From Planctomycetota bacterium (GTDB taxonomy: Bacteria; Planctomycetota; UBA8108; JACQVS01): 61,918 bases of DNA. Where the stretch lies: positions 1 to 61,918 of the forward strand of contig JANQLS010000034.1 in assembly GCA_028280485.1 (NCBI GenBank), written 5' to 3'. This document shows, piece by piece, positions 42,874 to 51,584 of this stretch. Each line of letters opens with the position of its first letter. The first letter of the stretch is position 1. The translations under genes were made by a program, and so were the position numbers. A model generated the notes under the pieces. The model ran no database searches. It had not been told where the DNA came from and saw only the letters and a list, made by a program, of their open reading frames with translations.

Positions 42874-43515
42874 TTATTGAAGATGGATTAGACCAATCTT
42901 TGAAGCATTCTCCTCACTGACGGGATAGATCTCTTCTTTCGGAGTTTCCAGTTGGTCTAAGGCCCCTCTCTTAACGAGCTCTCGCTGATCAGCAACGTAA
43001 TCAGAAATGTCTTCAATGTTGATGACCCAATCACGAGCGTAGTTCGCTAAGGTCTTACCTCGCAATCCTAATTGAATAGCTCTACGGTCTAATTTATCAC
43101 CTTGTGGTCCATGATCAGGGTCCCACTGGAGACGAACATCGGATGCTTTTCCGGCGCGTTGCCACTCTTCGTGTGAGGAGTAAAGGTGATCCCAGTAGGT
43201 CGAAGCAACGGCTTGCGACAAAATAGTGTCGAATCCCGTACCCTTGATTCGAACAGCCAAGATGATTTCTTGACCTTCTTTAGTTCCCCAACCAGAACGG
43301 TACATCATCCAAAGGAAATTGGGCTTGATCCAACTCATTCTCCCGAGGGAAAATGCTCCGCCTAAGTAATTGTTTTCTGAAGCGAAGTTCCCAATTTCGG
43401 GCCTGTAGGCTTGATAAACGACGATGGACTCAGCATCGTACTGAGCCATGATGTGGCGGCCTTCTTGGGGCCAACGTTGGGTTTGTTTTAAATAGTTTTC
43501 AGTTAGTAATTTCAT
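42874..43515 (-). CDS. DUF4291 protein
   Basis: A 213-aa DUF4291-family protein. Signature segments are AQYDAESIVVYQAYRPEIGN, RMSWIKPNFLWMMYRSGWGT, SSHEEWQRAGKASDVRLQWD and RRAIQLGLRGKTLANYARDW. No enzymatic function is established that I know of. The strand IVVYQAYRPEI recalls the first strand of ADP-ribosyltransferase folds, and the gene overlaps the macro-domain gene by 17 nt. An ADP-ribose-linked role is therefore a reasonable guess, with DUF4291 adding and the macro/ARH enzymes removing ADP-ribose. This is inference only. Confidence 0.85.
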   Translation of the reverse strand: MKLLTENYLKQTQRWPQEGRHIMAQYDAESIVVYQAYRPEIGNFASENNYLGGAFSLGRMSWIKPNFLWMMYRSGWGTKEGQEIILAVRIKGTGFDTILSQAVASTYWDHLYSSHEEWQRAGKASDVRLQWDPDHGPQGDKLDRRAIQLGLRGKTLANYARDWVINIEDISDYVADQRELVKRGALDQLETPKEEIYPVSEENASKIGLIHLQ

Positions 43516-44005
43516 TGTTTTGAATTAAGTCATACACAGTTACTGGAATAAAATTTTTTAATAAAGTTGCCGATATTATCCATTCAATCTCTATCCACTC
43601 CCCTCCAGCCAATCCAGAACCGATCCTTGGCATGTGAACTGAGGCTAGTTGGTCACGGGCAAATCCACACACTGTAATTAAAGCATCCCTAATTGCCTCA
43701 TAACGAACGGGCGGGCGCCCTCCAATCGGCTTAATATCTCTCTGCCCAATCATATTCGCGACCCAAATGTCATCCTCAACTTCAACAAACTGGACTTCCC
43801 CTAAACCGAATGGCTGAAATTGGTTTCGATACCAGTTTTTATATTCTCGCTCAGGAGCCTCCCATCGTTCTGACAGTGACAGAACAAATCCACGCCCCCA
43901 CTTCCCGATATCATTGCAGACGTGAGCGATGATCTTAGGCCCCTCGTCTTGAGGTTGGGTAGCATCCCCTTGAACATATTGAATTACTTTATAACTTCCA
44001 CTCAT
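43499..44005 (-). CDS. Macro-domain (ADP-ribose-binding) protein
   Basis: A 168-aa single macro domain. Landmarks are YVQGDATQP, the adenine/ribose loop IIAHVCNDIGKWGRGFVLSL, the strand VANMIGQRDI and the distal-ribose loop HMPRIGSGLAGGEWIEIEWI. The subtype with CNDIGxWGxGF is common in bacteria and phages. Known activities of relatives include hydrolysing ADP-ribose-1''-phosphate and de-ADP-ribosylating proteins or nucleic acids. Beside KptA, its most likely substrate is ADP-ribose 1''-phosphate or cyclic phosphate (inference). It sits 4 nt after the Nudix gene and overlaps the DUF4291 gene. Confidence 0.92.
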   Translation of the reverse strand: MSGSYKVIQYVQGDATQPQDEGPKIIAHVCNDIGKWGRGFVLSLSERWEAPEREYKNWYRNQFQPFGLGEVQFVEVEDDIWVANMIGQRDIKPIGGRPPVRYEAIRDALITVCGFARDQLASVHMPRIGSGLAGGEWIEIEWIISATLLKNFIPVTVYDLIQNNEITN

Positions 44006-44009
44006 CGAA

Positions 44010-44549
44010 TCATTCCCATGATGATTTTATAAAATGGATCCCGGCATAAACTCGCCCATCAATAAGCTTGTTCTCACTCTGAGCATTTAAAAGCCAATCA
44101 TGAATTTCAGAAATCGGAACCTCATGCACGATAATCTCTTCATCGCCAATTCCTCCTCCATCTCCCACTTTCTCAAGCCCAGAAGCAAGAAAGAGCACGA
44201 CGACTTCATTCGTCATTCCTGCACTCGAAGCAAGTGAAACAGATCTCTTGAGATCTGAAGCCTGATAACCCGCCTCTTCGATCAACTCGCGTTGAGCCGC
44301 AACTTCAAAATCTTCATCGGCCTGCCCTTCATCGCCGACCAATCCTGCTGGCAACTCGATAACATTACCCCCAACGGCAACGCGGTACTGCTCAACGAGA
44401 AGAACTTTGTGCTCATCCGTCATCGCTGCTATACAAACCACTCCATTGGCGTTTTTCCGCTCGACGAAAGACCAACCGTCTTGGTCTTTCAGACGCAGGT
44501 AAGGTGTCTCACCAATGATGGAGGCATCTTTAGAAGGCGAATCATTCAT
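44010..44549 (-). CDS. Nudix hydrolase, ADP-ribose pyrophosphatase-like
   Basis: A 179-aa Nudix enzyme. The box reads EDFEVAAQRELIEEAGYQ, with the catalytic REx2EE core intact. The leading Gly is displaced by one position, replaced by Asp at the expected place. The upstream block VGGNVIELPAGLVGDEGQAD is typical of the ADP-ribose pyrophosphatase group (ELPAG). Likely reaction: ADP-ribose to AMP plus ribose 5-phosphate, completing turnover of products left by KptA and the ADP-ribose hydrolases. A good GGGAG ribosome binding site precedes the ATG. It follows the SPFH gene by 48 nt. Confidence 0.9.
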   Translation of the reverse strand: MNDSPSKDASIIGETPYLRLKDQDGWSFVERKNANGVVCIAAMTDEHKVLLVEQYRVAVGGNVIELPAGLVGDEGQADEDFEVAAQRELIEEAGYQASDLKRSVSLASSAGMTNEVVVLFLASGLEKVGDGGGIGDEEIIVHEVPISEIHDWLLNAQSENKLIDGRVYAGIHFIKSSWE

Positions 44550-44597
44550 GTGTAATCTCCCTTTCCATTACCTCTTTCAAGTCTTTTAGAACTTTGA

Positions 44598-45833
44598 TCA
44601 TTCTTCGTGCAAGTGAAGCTGCGCCCCGTTATCCCCACTGATTCGAATCAGCCGATCGGGATTTTGGTATTGCGCTACTAAGTAGCGAGTCAAGTCGACT
44701 TCCATCTCCTGCATCGAAGTTAAGAATCGTGCTTTCTCTTCGTCGGTAGCCTTGAGATGTTCCAGTTCTAATCCTTGAACTTCCCGTTGATGATCGAGCT
44801 CCACTTGATTATGAAGTTTTTTCGATTCCATCCTGGCCACCGATTCCGCTTCGGATTGTCGCAACTTCTCTTCGTGCTCAACTCGCTTCAGTTCAATTTC
44901 ATGCTGAGCTTGTTGAGCTTCCATATCTTGACGTTGCTTCTCTCGAGCGGCTTCGCGGGTCAATTTAAGATCCGCTAACTCTTGAGCTTGATTTTCGGTT
45001 TCGGCTTCAAGTTTCAGTTGAGTTCGAGTCTCGATCGCCCCATCGTGCATCGACTGTAGGGTTTCACCGGCAGTGTAACCACGGTAAACGACCTTATTGA
45101 TTTGGTATCCAATCCTTTTTGACCTTGAAGTCAAGTTCGGATAAGCGTCAACCTCGTTCAGTTTTTCTGTATCCCATTTGAATTGCTCAAAAGTTCTCGA
45201 ACCCACGAAATCGATAATATCAGCGGTAACTGCATTGATAAAATCGGCGATGGGATCGTGCGTTTGCTGAAGCATGACTTCGATGTCGGTTAACTCAAAG
45301 AAGATCATCAATTTGACCGTCAATAAAGCATCATCCGCAGTGCGAACATCCTCCACCAAGTGGTACATTTGATCGGGTATCACACGCAACTTCTTAAACT
45401 TGAGAGCTCGAGGTATTTTTTGTTCAGGCTTTTTAGGATGAGCTCCATGCCAGCGAAATTCATGAAGCCATTCATTCTCAGTCGGTACAAACAAAGCCGG
45501 TCCACGTTCCACCCGGTGCTGAACCTCACCGTTAATTCGTTTGTAAACGACGATGGCTTCATGGGAATCTAATGGTAGTGCTTTCCTGATTTCCACCTTG
45601 GAATGCTCTACCGGATCAAACCAAACCGCCTTCGGGCCTCGGTGATGCTCCGAATGACCATCATTAAACTCGATAGCTAAATACTCATCGGCACCTGCCG
45701 AATGATGTTCAAGTAGCTCAATATTCTTATTGAAGAGAAACAGGCGCTTGGGACCGTCGACTAATTCAACTTTTCCACTTTTGTCCCAAACGGCCACTCG
45801 ATCTCCTTGACGAATAGTATGAATAAAAAGCAT
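44598..45833 (-). CDS. SPFH/Band-7 protein with vault-like N-terminal repeats
   Basis: A 411-aa soluble protein with no signal peptide or membrane helix, unlike classical flotillins. Residues 1-130 hold three repeats of about 40-45 residues, each with a Gly-Pro turn (GP at 27-28, 66-67, 111-112: VELVDGPKRLFLFN, SEHHRGPKAVWFDP, HRVERGPALFVPTE). These match the pattern of major vault protein repeats. Residues about 145-265 form an SPFH domain comparable to the vault shoulder, and 270-385 a long charged coiled coil comparable to the cap helix. It could assemble into a ring or shell, which is inference. AGGAGG precedes the ATG. It sits between kptA and the Nudix gene. Confidence 0.8.
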   Translation of the reverse strand: MLFIHTIRQGDRVAVWDKSGKVELVDGPKRLFLFNKNIELLEHHSAGADEYLAIEFNDGHSEHHRGPKAVWFDPVEHSKVEIRKALPLDSHEAIVVYKRINGEVQHRVERGPALFVPTENEWLHEFRWHGAHPKKPEQKIPRALKFKKLRVIPDQMYHLVEDVRTADDALLTVKLMIFFELTDIEVMLQQTHDPIADFINAVTADIIDFVGSRTFEQFKWDTEKLNEVDAYPNLTSRSKRIGYQINKVVYRGYTAGETLQSMHDGAIETRTQLKLEAETENQAQELADLKLTREAAREKQRQDMEAQQAQHEIELKRVEHEEKLRQSEAESVARMESKKLHNQVELDHQREVQGLELEHLKATDEEKARFLTSMQEMEVDLTRYLVAQYQNPDRLIRISGDNGAQLHLHEE

Positions 45834-45851
45834 GGTGAACCTCCTGACTCT

Positions 45852-46409
45852 TCAGGGTGTGTCAATATATTCTGGGGGTACGTGGTCGGTCAGCCACACA
45901 TCGTTAGGCGTTACAAAAAACTCATAACCGGCTTCGTGCATCTCTAAGGCACGAATTTTTAATAAGACCGGCTTCCCTCGCCTTTGACCGACATCCATTG
46001 AGGTTTCCACATCAATGTGAAGGTGAACATGATGGCGATTCATCTTTTTGAGTCCTTCTTGCTTGATGGACTCAACAAATTTATCGGGAGTGCCGTGATA
46101 AAGAATCTTTGGAGGCACGGCGGACTCGTACCCTAAATCCACGTCGACCGAATGTCCTTGAGTCGCTCGAATGGATTGCCCGTCCTCAGAAAAGGCATAG
46201 CGTTGTTTATCATCTAATCGAACCACTTCTTCTAACTCTTCGAGAGTCATCCCTCGATTGTGCTCTTCCAAAGCTTCTAATAAATCGTCTACGCCGACCC
46301 AACCCGAAACATCTAATTTAATTCCGATGGCTTGCGGTTGGTGACGTAAGACAAAACTTAAATAACGGCTTCTTTTAACTAGCTTCTGTTCGTTCATCTT
46401 TTTGTTCAT
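45852..46409 (-). CDS. kptA: RNA 2'-phosphotransferase, Tpt1/KptA family
   Basis: A 185-aa enzyme with all signature residues. These are Arg22-His23 in YLSFVLRHQP, Arg81 in RATQGHSVDVD, Arg125 in NRHHVHLHIDV, the LYHGTPDKFVESI strand and NDVWLTDHVPPEYI at the end. Tpt1/KptA moves an internal RNA 2'-phosphate onto NAD+, giving nicotinamide and ADP-ribose 1'',2''-cyclic phosphate. Some homologues also ADP-ribosylate 5'-phosphate RNA/DNA ends. Bacteria lack the tRNA splicing that makes the usual substrate, so repair of damaged RNA is the likely role. The start overlaps the PGDYG gene by 35 nt; an inner ATG at 46397 is also possible. Confidence 0.95.
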   Translation of the reverse strand: MNKKMNEQKLVKRSRYLSFVLRHQPQAIGIKLDVSGWVGVDDLLEALEEHNRGMTLEELEEVVRLDDKQRYAFSEDGQSIRATQGHSVDVDLGYESAVPPKILYHGTPDKFVESIKQEGLKKMNRHHVHLHIDVETSMDVGQRRGKPVLLKIRALEMHEAGYEFFVTPNDVWLTDHVPPEYIDTP

Positions 46410-46662
46410 TCATCTCAATTGAGGGCTCCACCTCAACGGGTTCGTACGTTTTTTCGAAGATATCGGATCGACAAGAGTAAACTTCACCCTCAACTCCACA
46501 AATGATGTAATCTCCGCGGACTGCTCTCATTTTTCCCTCCAATGTGTTGATCAAAACATAGTCTTCAAACTCTTTTAAATTCCCCTTGCCCCATTCAGGG
46601 ATGGAACAACCATAAGTCCAAGGGAAGGCTTCTATCTCTACGGGTTTCTTTCTGTACTTCAT
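46375..46662 (-). CDS. PGDYG-family small protein
   Basis: A 95-aa protein beginning MKYRKKPVEIEAFPWTY and containing TLEGKMRAVRGDYIICGVEG and EVYSCRSDIFEKTYEPVE. This matches the small PGDYG family, often seen in phages and bacterial accessory loci, in which PGD[YW]I is the signature (here RGDYI, Pro to Arg). Its molecular role is unknown. It lies between pncA and kptA, its 3' end overlapping kptA by 35 nt, so translation is tightly coupled. The ATG at 46662 has GGAG six nt upstream; the ATG at 46674 would add four residues. Confidence 0.8.
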   Translation of the reverse strand: MKYRKKPVEIEAFPWTYGCSIPEWGKGNLKEFEDYVLINTLEGKMRAVRGDYIICGVEGEVYSCRSDIFEKTYEPVEVEPSIEMNEQKDERTEAS

Positions 46663-46676
46663 AGCTAACTCCATTC

Positions 46677-47303
46677 CTATCGATACTCTCCAAACCAGCG
46701 ACTTGAGTCCGTGAGCTTCGCACCTTTAGCTTCCATTTCTTGAAGAGCCGCCTCGACATCTCCTGGTTGGAGATCCACCCCTCGGCAAGCATCGGTGATC
46801 AAGGTAACTTTAAATCCGGCCTCCAAGGCATCGAGAACCGTAAACTTGACGCAGTAGTCAGTAGCTAAACCCATCACGATGAGTCCGGTGATCCCTTCAT
46901 CTTTCAGCCACTTTTCGAGTCCAGTCGCCTGATTATGCCCGTTATCAAAGAAACCACTGTAACTATCGATCTTCCGCTGAGTCCCCTTCTGAAAGACGAC
47001 GTGCTTTTTTTGAAGGTTTAAGTCTTTGTGAAACTCTGCTCCAGGGGATCCTTGAACACAATGATCGGGCCACAACACCTGATCGAGCCCTTCAAGCTGA
47101 ATGAGCTCCCCCACTTCCTTTCCTTTGTGCTGACTCGCAAAGCTCTGATGATCTTGAGGATGCCAATCCTGAGTCAGGATGACATACTTAAAGAGAGAGA
47201 TGAATTGATTGGCGATGGGTACAACTTTATCCCCTTCCTCAACGGCAAGGGCTCCACCCGGCATAAAATCGTTTTGTAAATCAACGAGAATCAGTGCATC
47301 CAT
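46677..47303 (-). CDS. pncA: Nicotinamidase
   Basis: A 208-aa isochorismatase-superfamily nicotinamidase. The catalytic triad is Asp8 (LVDLQNDFMPGG), Lys106 (VFQKGTQRKI) and Cys151 (GLATDYCVKFT). Metal ligands are Asp46, His48 and His81 (TQDWHPQDHQSF, WPDHCVQGSPGAEF). It converts nicotinamide to nicotinate, the first step in salvaging the nicotinamide released by KptA or other NAD-consuming enzymes. Nicotinate then goes to NAPRT, encoded upstream. AGGAG is well placed before the ATG. The gene starts 9 nt after the NrtR stop. Confidence 0.96.
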   Translation of the reverse strand: MDALILVDLQNDFMPGGALAVEEGDKVVPIANQFISLFKYVILTQDWHPQDHQSFASQHKGKEVGELIQLEGLDQVLWPDHCVQGSPGAEFHKDLNLQKKHVVFQKGTQRKIDSYSGFFDNGHNQATGLEKWLKDEGITGLIVMGLATDYCVKFTVLDALEAGFKVTLITDACRGVDLQPGDVEAALQEMEAKGAKLTDSSRWFGEYR

Positions 47304-47312
47304 ATCTCGCTC

Positions 47313-48002
47313 CTAAATCTCAAAATTGAAACCCTGCTTGGTTAATCTTTGATATTTTCTTCGATCAAACTTGTAAAGTCGTGCCGCTCGGTGCGCCACG
47401 TCGGTTTCTACCTCATCCAACTCGATCAAAATATCCATGCTGAGAATCTTCTTTCGAAAGTTGCGCTTGTCTAATGATCGGTCCAAGACCACCTCATAAA
47501 GGTGTTGAATCTGCCGCAGGGTAAATTTTGTCGGCAAGAGCTCGAATCCAATCGGTTGATATCGAACCTTCCCCCTCAAACGCTCGTAAGCCATGTCCAG
47601 AATCGTTTCGTGGTCAAATGCCAATGAAGGCAAATCATCGATTCCAAACCAAGCGACGTTTCGCGCATCGGTGGCAGCCTGAACTTTGTGATCTGTCAGC
47701 TTGACGAGGGCGTAGTAGGCAACGGTCACCACACGCTCTCGCGGATCGCGATCCAAGTCTCCGATCGTGTAGAGCTGCTCTAAGTAAACCTTTTCAATTC
47801 CGGTTTCTTCTTGAAGCTCCCTTCGAGCCGCTTCTTCTAATGTTTCTTCCAATTGAACGAATCCACCCGGCAAAGCCCATTGCCCCTCAAATGGGGCGAG
47901 GTCGCGTTGAATGAGTAGGATTTTTAAGTCTTCTTCATCCAAACCGAAAACTACGCAGTCGACGGTCAATGCCGCTCGGGGATATTCGTAACTGTAACTC
48001 AT
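47313..48002 (-). CDS. nrtR: NrtR-type Nudix transcriptional regulator of NAD metabolism
   Basis: A 229-aa protein. An N-terminal Nudix domain contains an intact box ([17 protein letters not shown], then QEETGIE), so catalysis may be retained, whereas many NrtR proteins have lost it. A C-terminal winged helix (about 155-229) has [20 protein letters not shown] and the FRKKIL helix. NrtR represses NAD salvage genes, and ADP-ribose binding releases it from DNA. GT-N7-AC palindromes, the core known for NrtR, lie over the promoter of this gene and over the NAPRT promoter. The gene heads the nine-gene operon. Confidence 0.92.
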   Translation of the reverse strand: MSYSYEYPRAALTVDCVVFGLDEEDLKILLIQRDLAPFEGQWALPGGFVQLEETLEEAARRELQEETGIEKVYLEQLYTIGDLDRDPRERVVTVAYYALVKLTDHKVQAATDARNVAWFGIDDLPSLAFDHETILDMAYERLRGKVRYQPIGFELLPTKFTLRQIQHLYEVVLDRSLDKRNFRKKILSMDILIELDEVETDVAHRAARLYKFDRRKYQRLTKQGFNFEI

Positions 48003-48021
48003 CTTGAACTCCTGAGGCTCG

Positions 48022-48071
48022 CTTAGTGTAATTTACACACTTATAATAGTGTCTTTTTGACACTAAGTCAA
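48022..48071 (-). promoter_or_regulatory. nrtR operon promoter with two NrtR-type operators
   Basis: On the minus strand, TTGACT (48066-48071), a 17-nt spacer and TATTAT (48043-48048) form a promoter. Operator A, AGTGT-CTTTTTG-ACACT (48048-48064, with TAGTGTC/GACACTA arms), lies inside the spacer. Operator B, AGTGT-AATTTAC-ACACT (48025-48041), covers the start site. Both keep the GT-N7-AC spacing. Confidence 0.8.
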
Positions 48072-48090
48072 ACGGATAAATAAAAAAGAT

Positions 48091-50088
48091 TCAAAGTCCG
48101 GTTGTGGCCAACTCCCGCATCTCCCTCAATTCCAACTCAAAGCCCCCCGATAGAATGGGAAACCGACACCACGTTTTAGGATCAAGATTTTCATCGTCCA
48201 AGTGAAACGAAGGAGCGTACCGCTCTCTCTTCCATTGATTACGTGACCAAAGCTGAAAGAACCGCTCGACCCAATCTGCAAGTTGTGCGCCACTTTCCCG
48301 CGGAAACTTAACCTTCATCAGCTGGAAAATCTCAACGGGTCCCTGCTTATCTCGGATGGCTGCTCGCTCGATCCAATCGAGTATATCGTAGGGCATGAGG
48401 TCATCTTCATCGGTTTGCTCGGCTTCTAAAGGGCGCAGTTCAGCTGTCGGCACTTGACGAACGACAGCCTCTAATGCCTCGACATTCCCAACTCCCAAGG
48501 GCCCCTCTTTAGCCATCCATTGAAGCCACCCCTTCAAAAACGCTTTATCGATTCCCGCGATGGGCGAAAGCCCCCCACTGGTGTCTCCATCCATTGTAGC
48601 GTAACCCACCGCTGCCTCCGATCGATTGCTCGTCGATAGCAAAATGGCGTTACGAACATTGGCGATCAACCAAACACTCGGTGAGCGAACTCGCGCTTGA
48701 ATGTTTTGCAACGCAAGATCATCTCGATCCCAATTCAAATCTCGACCGATTTGCTCCGAGACCTTTTCAACGTAAGAATTCACGATTCCATCGACGTCGA
48801 GCTCATAGTGCTGACTCCCGATGGCTTCTGCCACTTCACGAGCCGCAACTTCGGTCGCTTCAGAACTGTTTCGAGTTGCCTGGTAAACCGTTGCAAGAAG
48901 AGCCTTCACCATCTCAGCTAATCCCTGAGAGGAAGAAAGCCTCCTCACATGGGAAAGTTTTTTGGCGAATCCCTCTCGACCCAACTGCGACACTCCAATT
49001 TTTATCAAAGCCCAAACCAAGGTCGCCACCGCTGAAGAGTCAGCTCCCCCACTCAATGAGACCACATAGCCTGAGGCACGACTTTTCCGAAGGTAATCCC
49101 ACAATCCCAAGGAAACGGCACGAGTAAATTCTTCCTCTTTGATACACGGCTTGGTTTCCCATTCTTCAAGCTTTCCAACAGACGCTTGAGGAATCGAATG
49201 GGATAAATTCAGGTTAGCGCTGACCACTGTTAACTCTTCGGTAGCCTCCCGTGGCTGGTAACTCACTCTTCGTGAACGATTCATTCGTATGAGATCGAGA
49301 TCCACACTGGATCGAGTCACCTCAAAATCTTTAAAGGAAAAGCGTACCCCTTCGACTTCCATGCGTCCATTGCTGGCTATCATAGAGTGACCATCGTAAA
49401 TCACTCGCCCCGCCTCATTTCCCAGCAAGTTGGCATAGACGTAGGCCACCCCTAAAGACCGAGAACTCTCCAACACCAATCTGCGACGAACTTCTTGTTT
49501 CCCAAACGCGAAGTGACTCGCGCTCGGATTTAAAATGATATCGACCGCAGATCGAGACAAGGCTTCACCCGGGCGAGAAGCCACCCAAGCGTCTTCACAA
49601 ATTTCAAATCCGATTCTCACACCATCGATATCAAACACGAGATGACCGATGGGATAGTCTTCTCCGTCGAAACGAAAGGAACTCACTGAGCCTTGAGGCC
49701 AGGGTTTAAACCATCGAGGTTCATAGTGAATACCATCTCCCGCCAAATGCCCTTTTGCGACCCAACCTAACAACCGTTGATCCGCAACTACAGCAATCGA
49801 GTTGTAAAGCGCCCCCGAAACCATCACCGGCAGACCGAAGGCGACAACCAGCCCTTGAGTCTCTGGAATCAATTCTTTGAGCGACTCGAGGGCTTGTTGT
49901 TGTACGGAAGGAGACAGAAAGGCATCTTCACACCCGTACCCCGTTAGACTGAGCTCAGGGAAACAAACAACCTTCGCACCGTCTTTTCGAAGCTCAATCA
50001 AAGCTTGTCGTAAAGTCTGAAGGTTGCTCTCCCAAGCCATCGGGGTTGTGTTCAAGGCTACTGCAGCCACATCGATAAACTGCATCAT
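48091..50088 (-). CDS. nadE: Glutamine-dependent NAD+ synthetase
   Basis: A 665-aa two-domain enzyme. The N-terminal nitrilase-type glutaminase (about 1-270) has Glu45 in [12 protein letters not shown], Lys in [12 protein letters not shown] and Cys in [11 protein letters not shown]. The C-terminal synthetase (about 320-660) has the PPi loop [18 protein letters not shown] and the substrate loop [20 protein letters not shown]. It amidates nicotinate adenine dinucleotide to NAD+, using ammonia from glutamine. The start overlaps the NAPRT stop (ATGATG), giving coupled translation. NadD, the intervening adenylyltransferase, is not in the window. Confidence 0.96.
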   Translation of the reverse strand: MMQFIDVAAVALNTTPMAWESNLQTLRQALIELRKDGAKVVCFPELSLTGYGCEDAFLSPSVQQQALESLKELIPETQGLVVAFGLPVMVSGALYNSIAVVADQRLLGWVAKGHLAGDGIHYEPRWFKPWPQGSVSSFRFDGEDYPIGHLVFDIDGVRIGFEICEDAWVASRPGEALSRSAVDIILNPSASHFAFGKQEVRRRLVLESSRSLGVAYVYANLLGNEAGRVIYDGHSMIASNGRMEVEGVRFSFKDFEVTRSSVDLDLIRMNRSRRVSYQPREATEELTVVSANLNLSHSIPQASVGKLEEWETKPCIKEEEFTRAVSLGLWDYLRKSRASGYVVSLSGGADSSAVATLVWALIKIGVSQLGREGFAKKLSHVRRLSSSQGLAEMVKALLATVYQATRNSSEATEVAAREVAEAIGSQHYELDVDGIVNSYVEKVSEQIGRDLNWDRDDLALQNIQARVRSPSVWLIANVRNAILLSTSNRSEAAVGYATMDGDTSGGLSPIAGIDKAFLKGWLQWMAKEGPLGVGNVEALEAVVRQVPTAELRPLEAEQTDEDDLMPYDILDWIERAAIRDKQGPVEIFQLMKVKFPRESGAQLADWVERFFQLWSRNQWKRERYAPSFHLDDENLDPKTWCRFPILSGGFELELREMRELATTGL

Positions 50089-51560
50089 TCAACCTCCCCT
50101 TGACGAGCCTTTTCGATAATCTCGGCCTTCAATCGATGGAGCCCTTCTTCTAATCCCGCCAAGTAGGATTCAGAAGGTTTATTCTTTTTAAGTCCATAAT
50201 TAAAGAGTTTGAGTTGATCAAATACGCGTTGACGGATTTCAGATAAGTCGTCTTCGTAACTTAGAACTTCTCCATTACGAATCACCGGTATTAAAAGGTC
50301 TTCCGCCTGCCAATGGAGGCTCGCCTTCTTTTTAATCTCTGAGTTTGATGGATCAACGAGAATGGCTGCTTCTGGCTCCGCTTCCAACTGATTGAAAATC
50401 ATATCCGCGACAGCCTTATCATTTTCAATGTAACGCCTCACCTGCAATTTCCCGGGAATCGAAGTCTTGATCGCTTGCTCAGAGAGCTTCACCTTCATCG
50501 ACCAAGAACCATCTGAATTCTCCATCGCAGCGAGTTTGTAGACCCCTCCTAAAGCAGGTTGATCGTAAGCGGTGACCAGTTTCGTACCGACTCCCCAGAC
50601 GGAAATCTTTGCGCCTTGCTCTTTAAGGTCGGCGATAATGTCTTCATTTAGATCATTGCTGGCAACGATTGCAGCATCTTCAAAACCAGCATCGTCGAGA
50701 AGTTTTCGGGCTTGAATACTCAGGTGAGCCAAATCCCCCGAATCGAGCCGGATTCCAACCATGCGGTGCCCGGTCTCCCTCAATTTTTCACCCACATGAA
50801 TCGCCTTTTGAACTCCCTCAAGCGTGTCGTAAGTGTCCACTAAAAACACGCAGTTGTTAGGCATCGCTTCTGCATAATTTTTAAAAGCCTCTTCCTCTGA
50901 TTCAAATGACATCACCCAACTGTGAGCGTGAGTACCTTTAACTGGGATTCCAAATAACTTCCCTGCTAAGACATTGGAAGTGGCCTCACACCCTCCGATG
51001 TAGGCAGCTCGACTCGCTGCTAACGCCCCATCGATGCCTTGAGCTCGCCTCAAACCAAATTCCAAAACCGGCTCTCCCCCAGTAGCCGAGACAATGCGTG
51101 CTGCCTTTGTTGCGATCAACGATTGAAAATTAATCATGTTCAACAAAGCCGTCTCGATCATCTGGCACTGAAGAATCGGACCCTCCACTCGAACGAGAGG
51201 TTGATGGGGAAACATCACGGTTCCTTCCGGCACTGCGTCTACATCGCAAGTGAATTTAAGCTCTTTCAGGTAATCTAAAAAATCAGGATCGAATAGGACT
51301 TGACCATCGTTTCCTGTCAAGGTGGAAAGAAACTCCACATCATCTTTAGAAAATTGGAAGTCGCGGAGATAATCCACCACGGCCTGCAATCCTGCGGCAA
51401 TCGTGTACCCACCCTCAAAAGGGTTCTTTCTAAAAAAGAGGTGAAAGATGGATCGCTGCTCACTTCGACCTGTTTTCCAATAACCGTAGGCCATCGTGAG
51501 TTGATATAAGTCGGTGAGTAAAGCCAGGGGCGTGCGATAAATTTCATTCATCTTGGACAT
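50085..51560 (-). CDS. pncB: Nicotinate phosphoribosyltransferase
   Basis: A 491-aa NAPRT. Characteristic blocks are [71 protein letters not shown] and [20 protein letters not shown]. It uses PRPP (and usually ATP) to convert nicotinate to NaMN. It is first in a two-gene operon with nadE, under a promoter carrying a perfect NrtR-type palindrome. Start ATG at 51560 with GAGG eight nt upstream. The product of pncA, encoded in the adjacent operon, is its substrate source. Confidence 0.96.
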   Translation of the reverse strand: MSKMNEIYRTPLALLTDLYQLTMAYGYWKTGRSEQRSIFHLFFRKNPFEGGYTIAAGLQAVVDYLRDFQFSKDDVEFLSTLTGNDGQVLFDPDFLDYLKELKFTCDVDAVPEGTVMFPHQPLVRVEGPILQCQMIETALLNMINFQSLIATKAARIVSATGGEPVLEFGLRRAQGIDGALAASRAAYIGGCEATSNVLAGKLFGIPVKGTHAHSWVMSFESEEEAFKNYAEAMPNNCVFLVDTYDTLEGVQKAIHVGEKLRETGHRMVGIRLDSGDLAHLSIQARKLLDDAGFEDAAIVASNDLNEDIIADLKEQGAKISVWGVGTKLVTAYDQPALGGVYKLAAMENSDGSWSMKVKLSEQAIKTSIPGKLQVRRYIENDKAVADMIFNQLEAEPEAAILVDPSNSEIKKKASLHWQAEDLLIPVIRNGEVLSYEDDLSEIRQRVFDQLKLFNYGLKKNKPSESYLAGLEEGLHRLKAEIIEKARQGEVE

Positions 51561-51584
51561 CTTTGAACCTCTTATTCTTCTTTA

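Noticed and set aside
42874..44005. DarT-DarG toxin-antitoxin pair
   Set aside because: The DUF4291 protein lacks recognisable DarT (DUF4433) motifs, and the genes lie inside an NAD-salvage operon controlled by NrtR, which does not fit a stand-alone toxin-antitoxin module.
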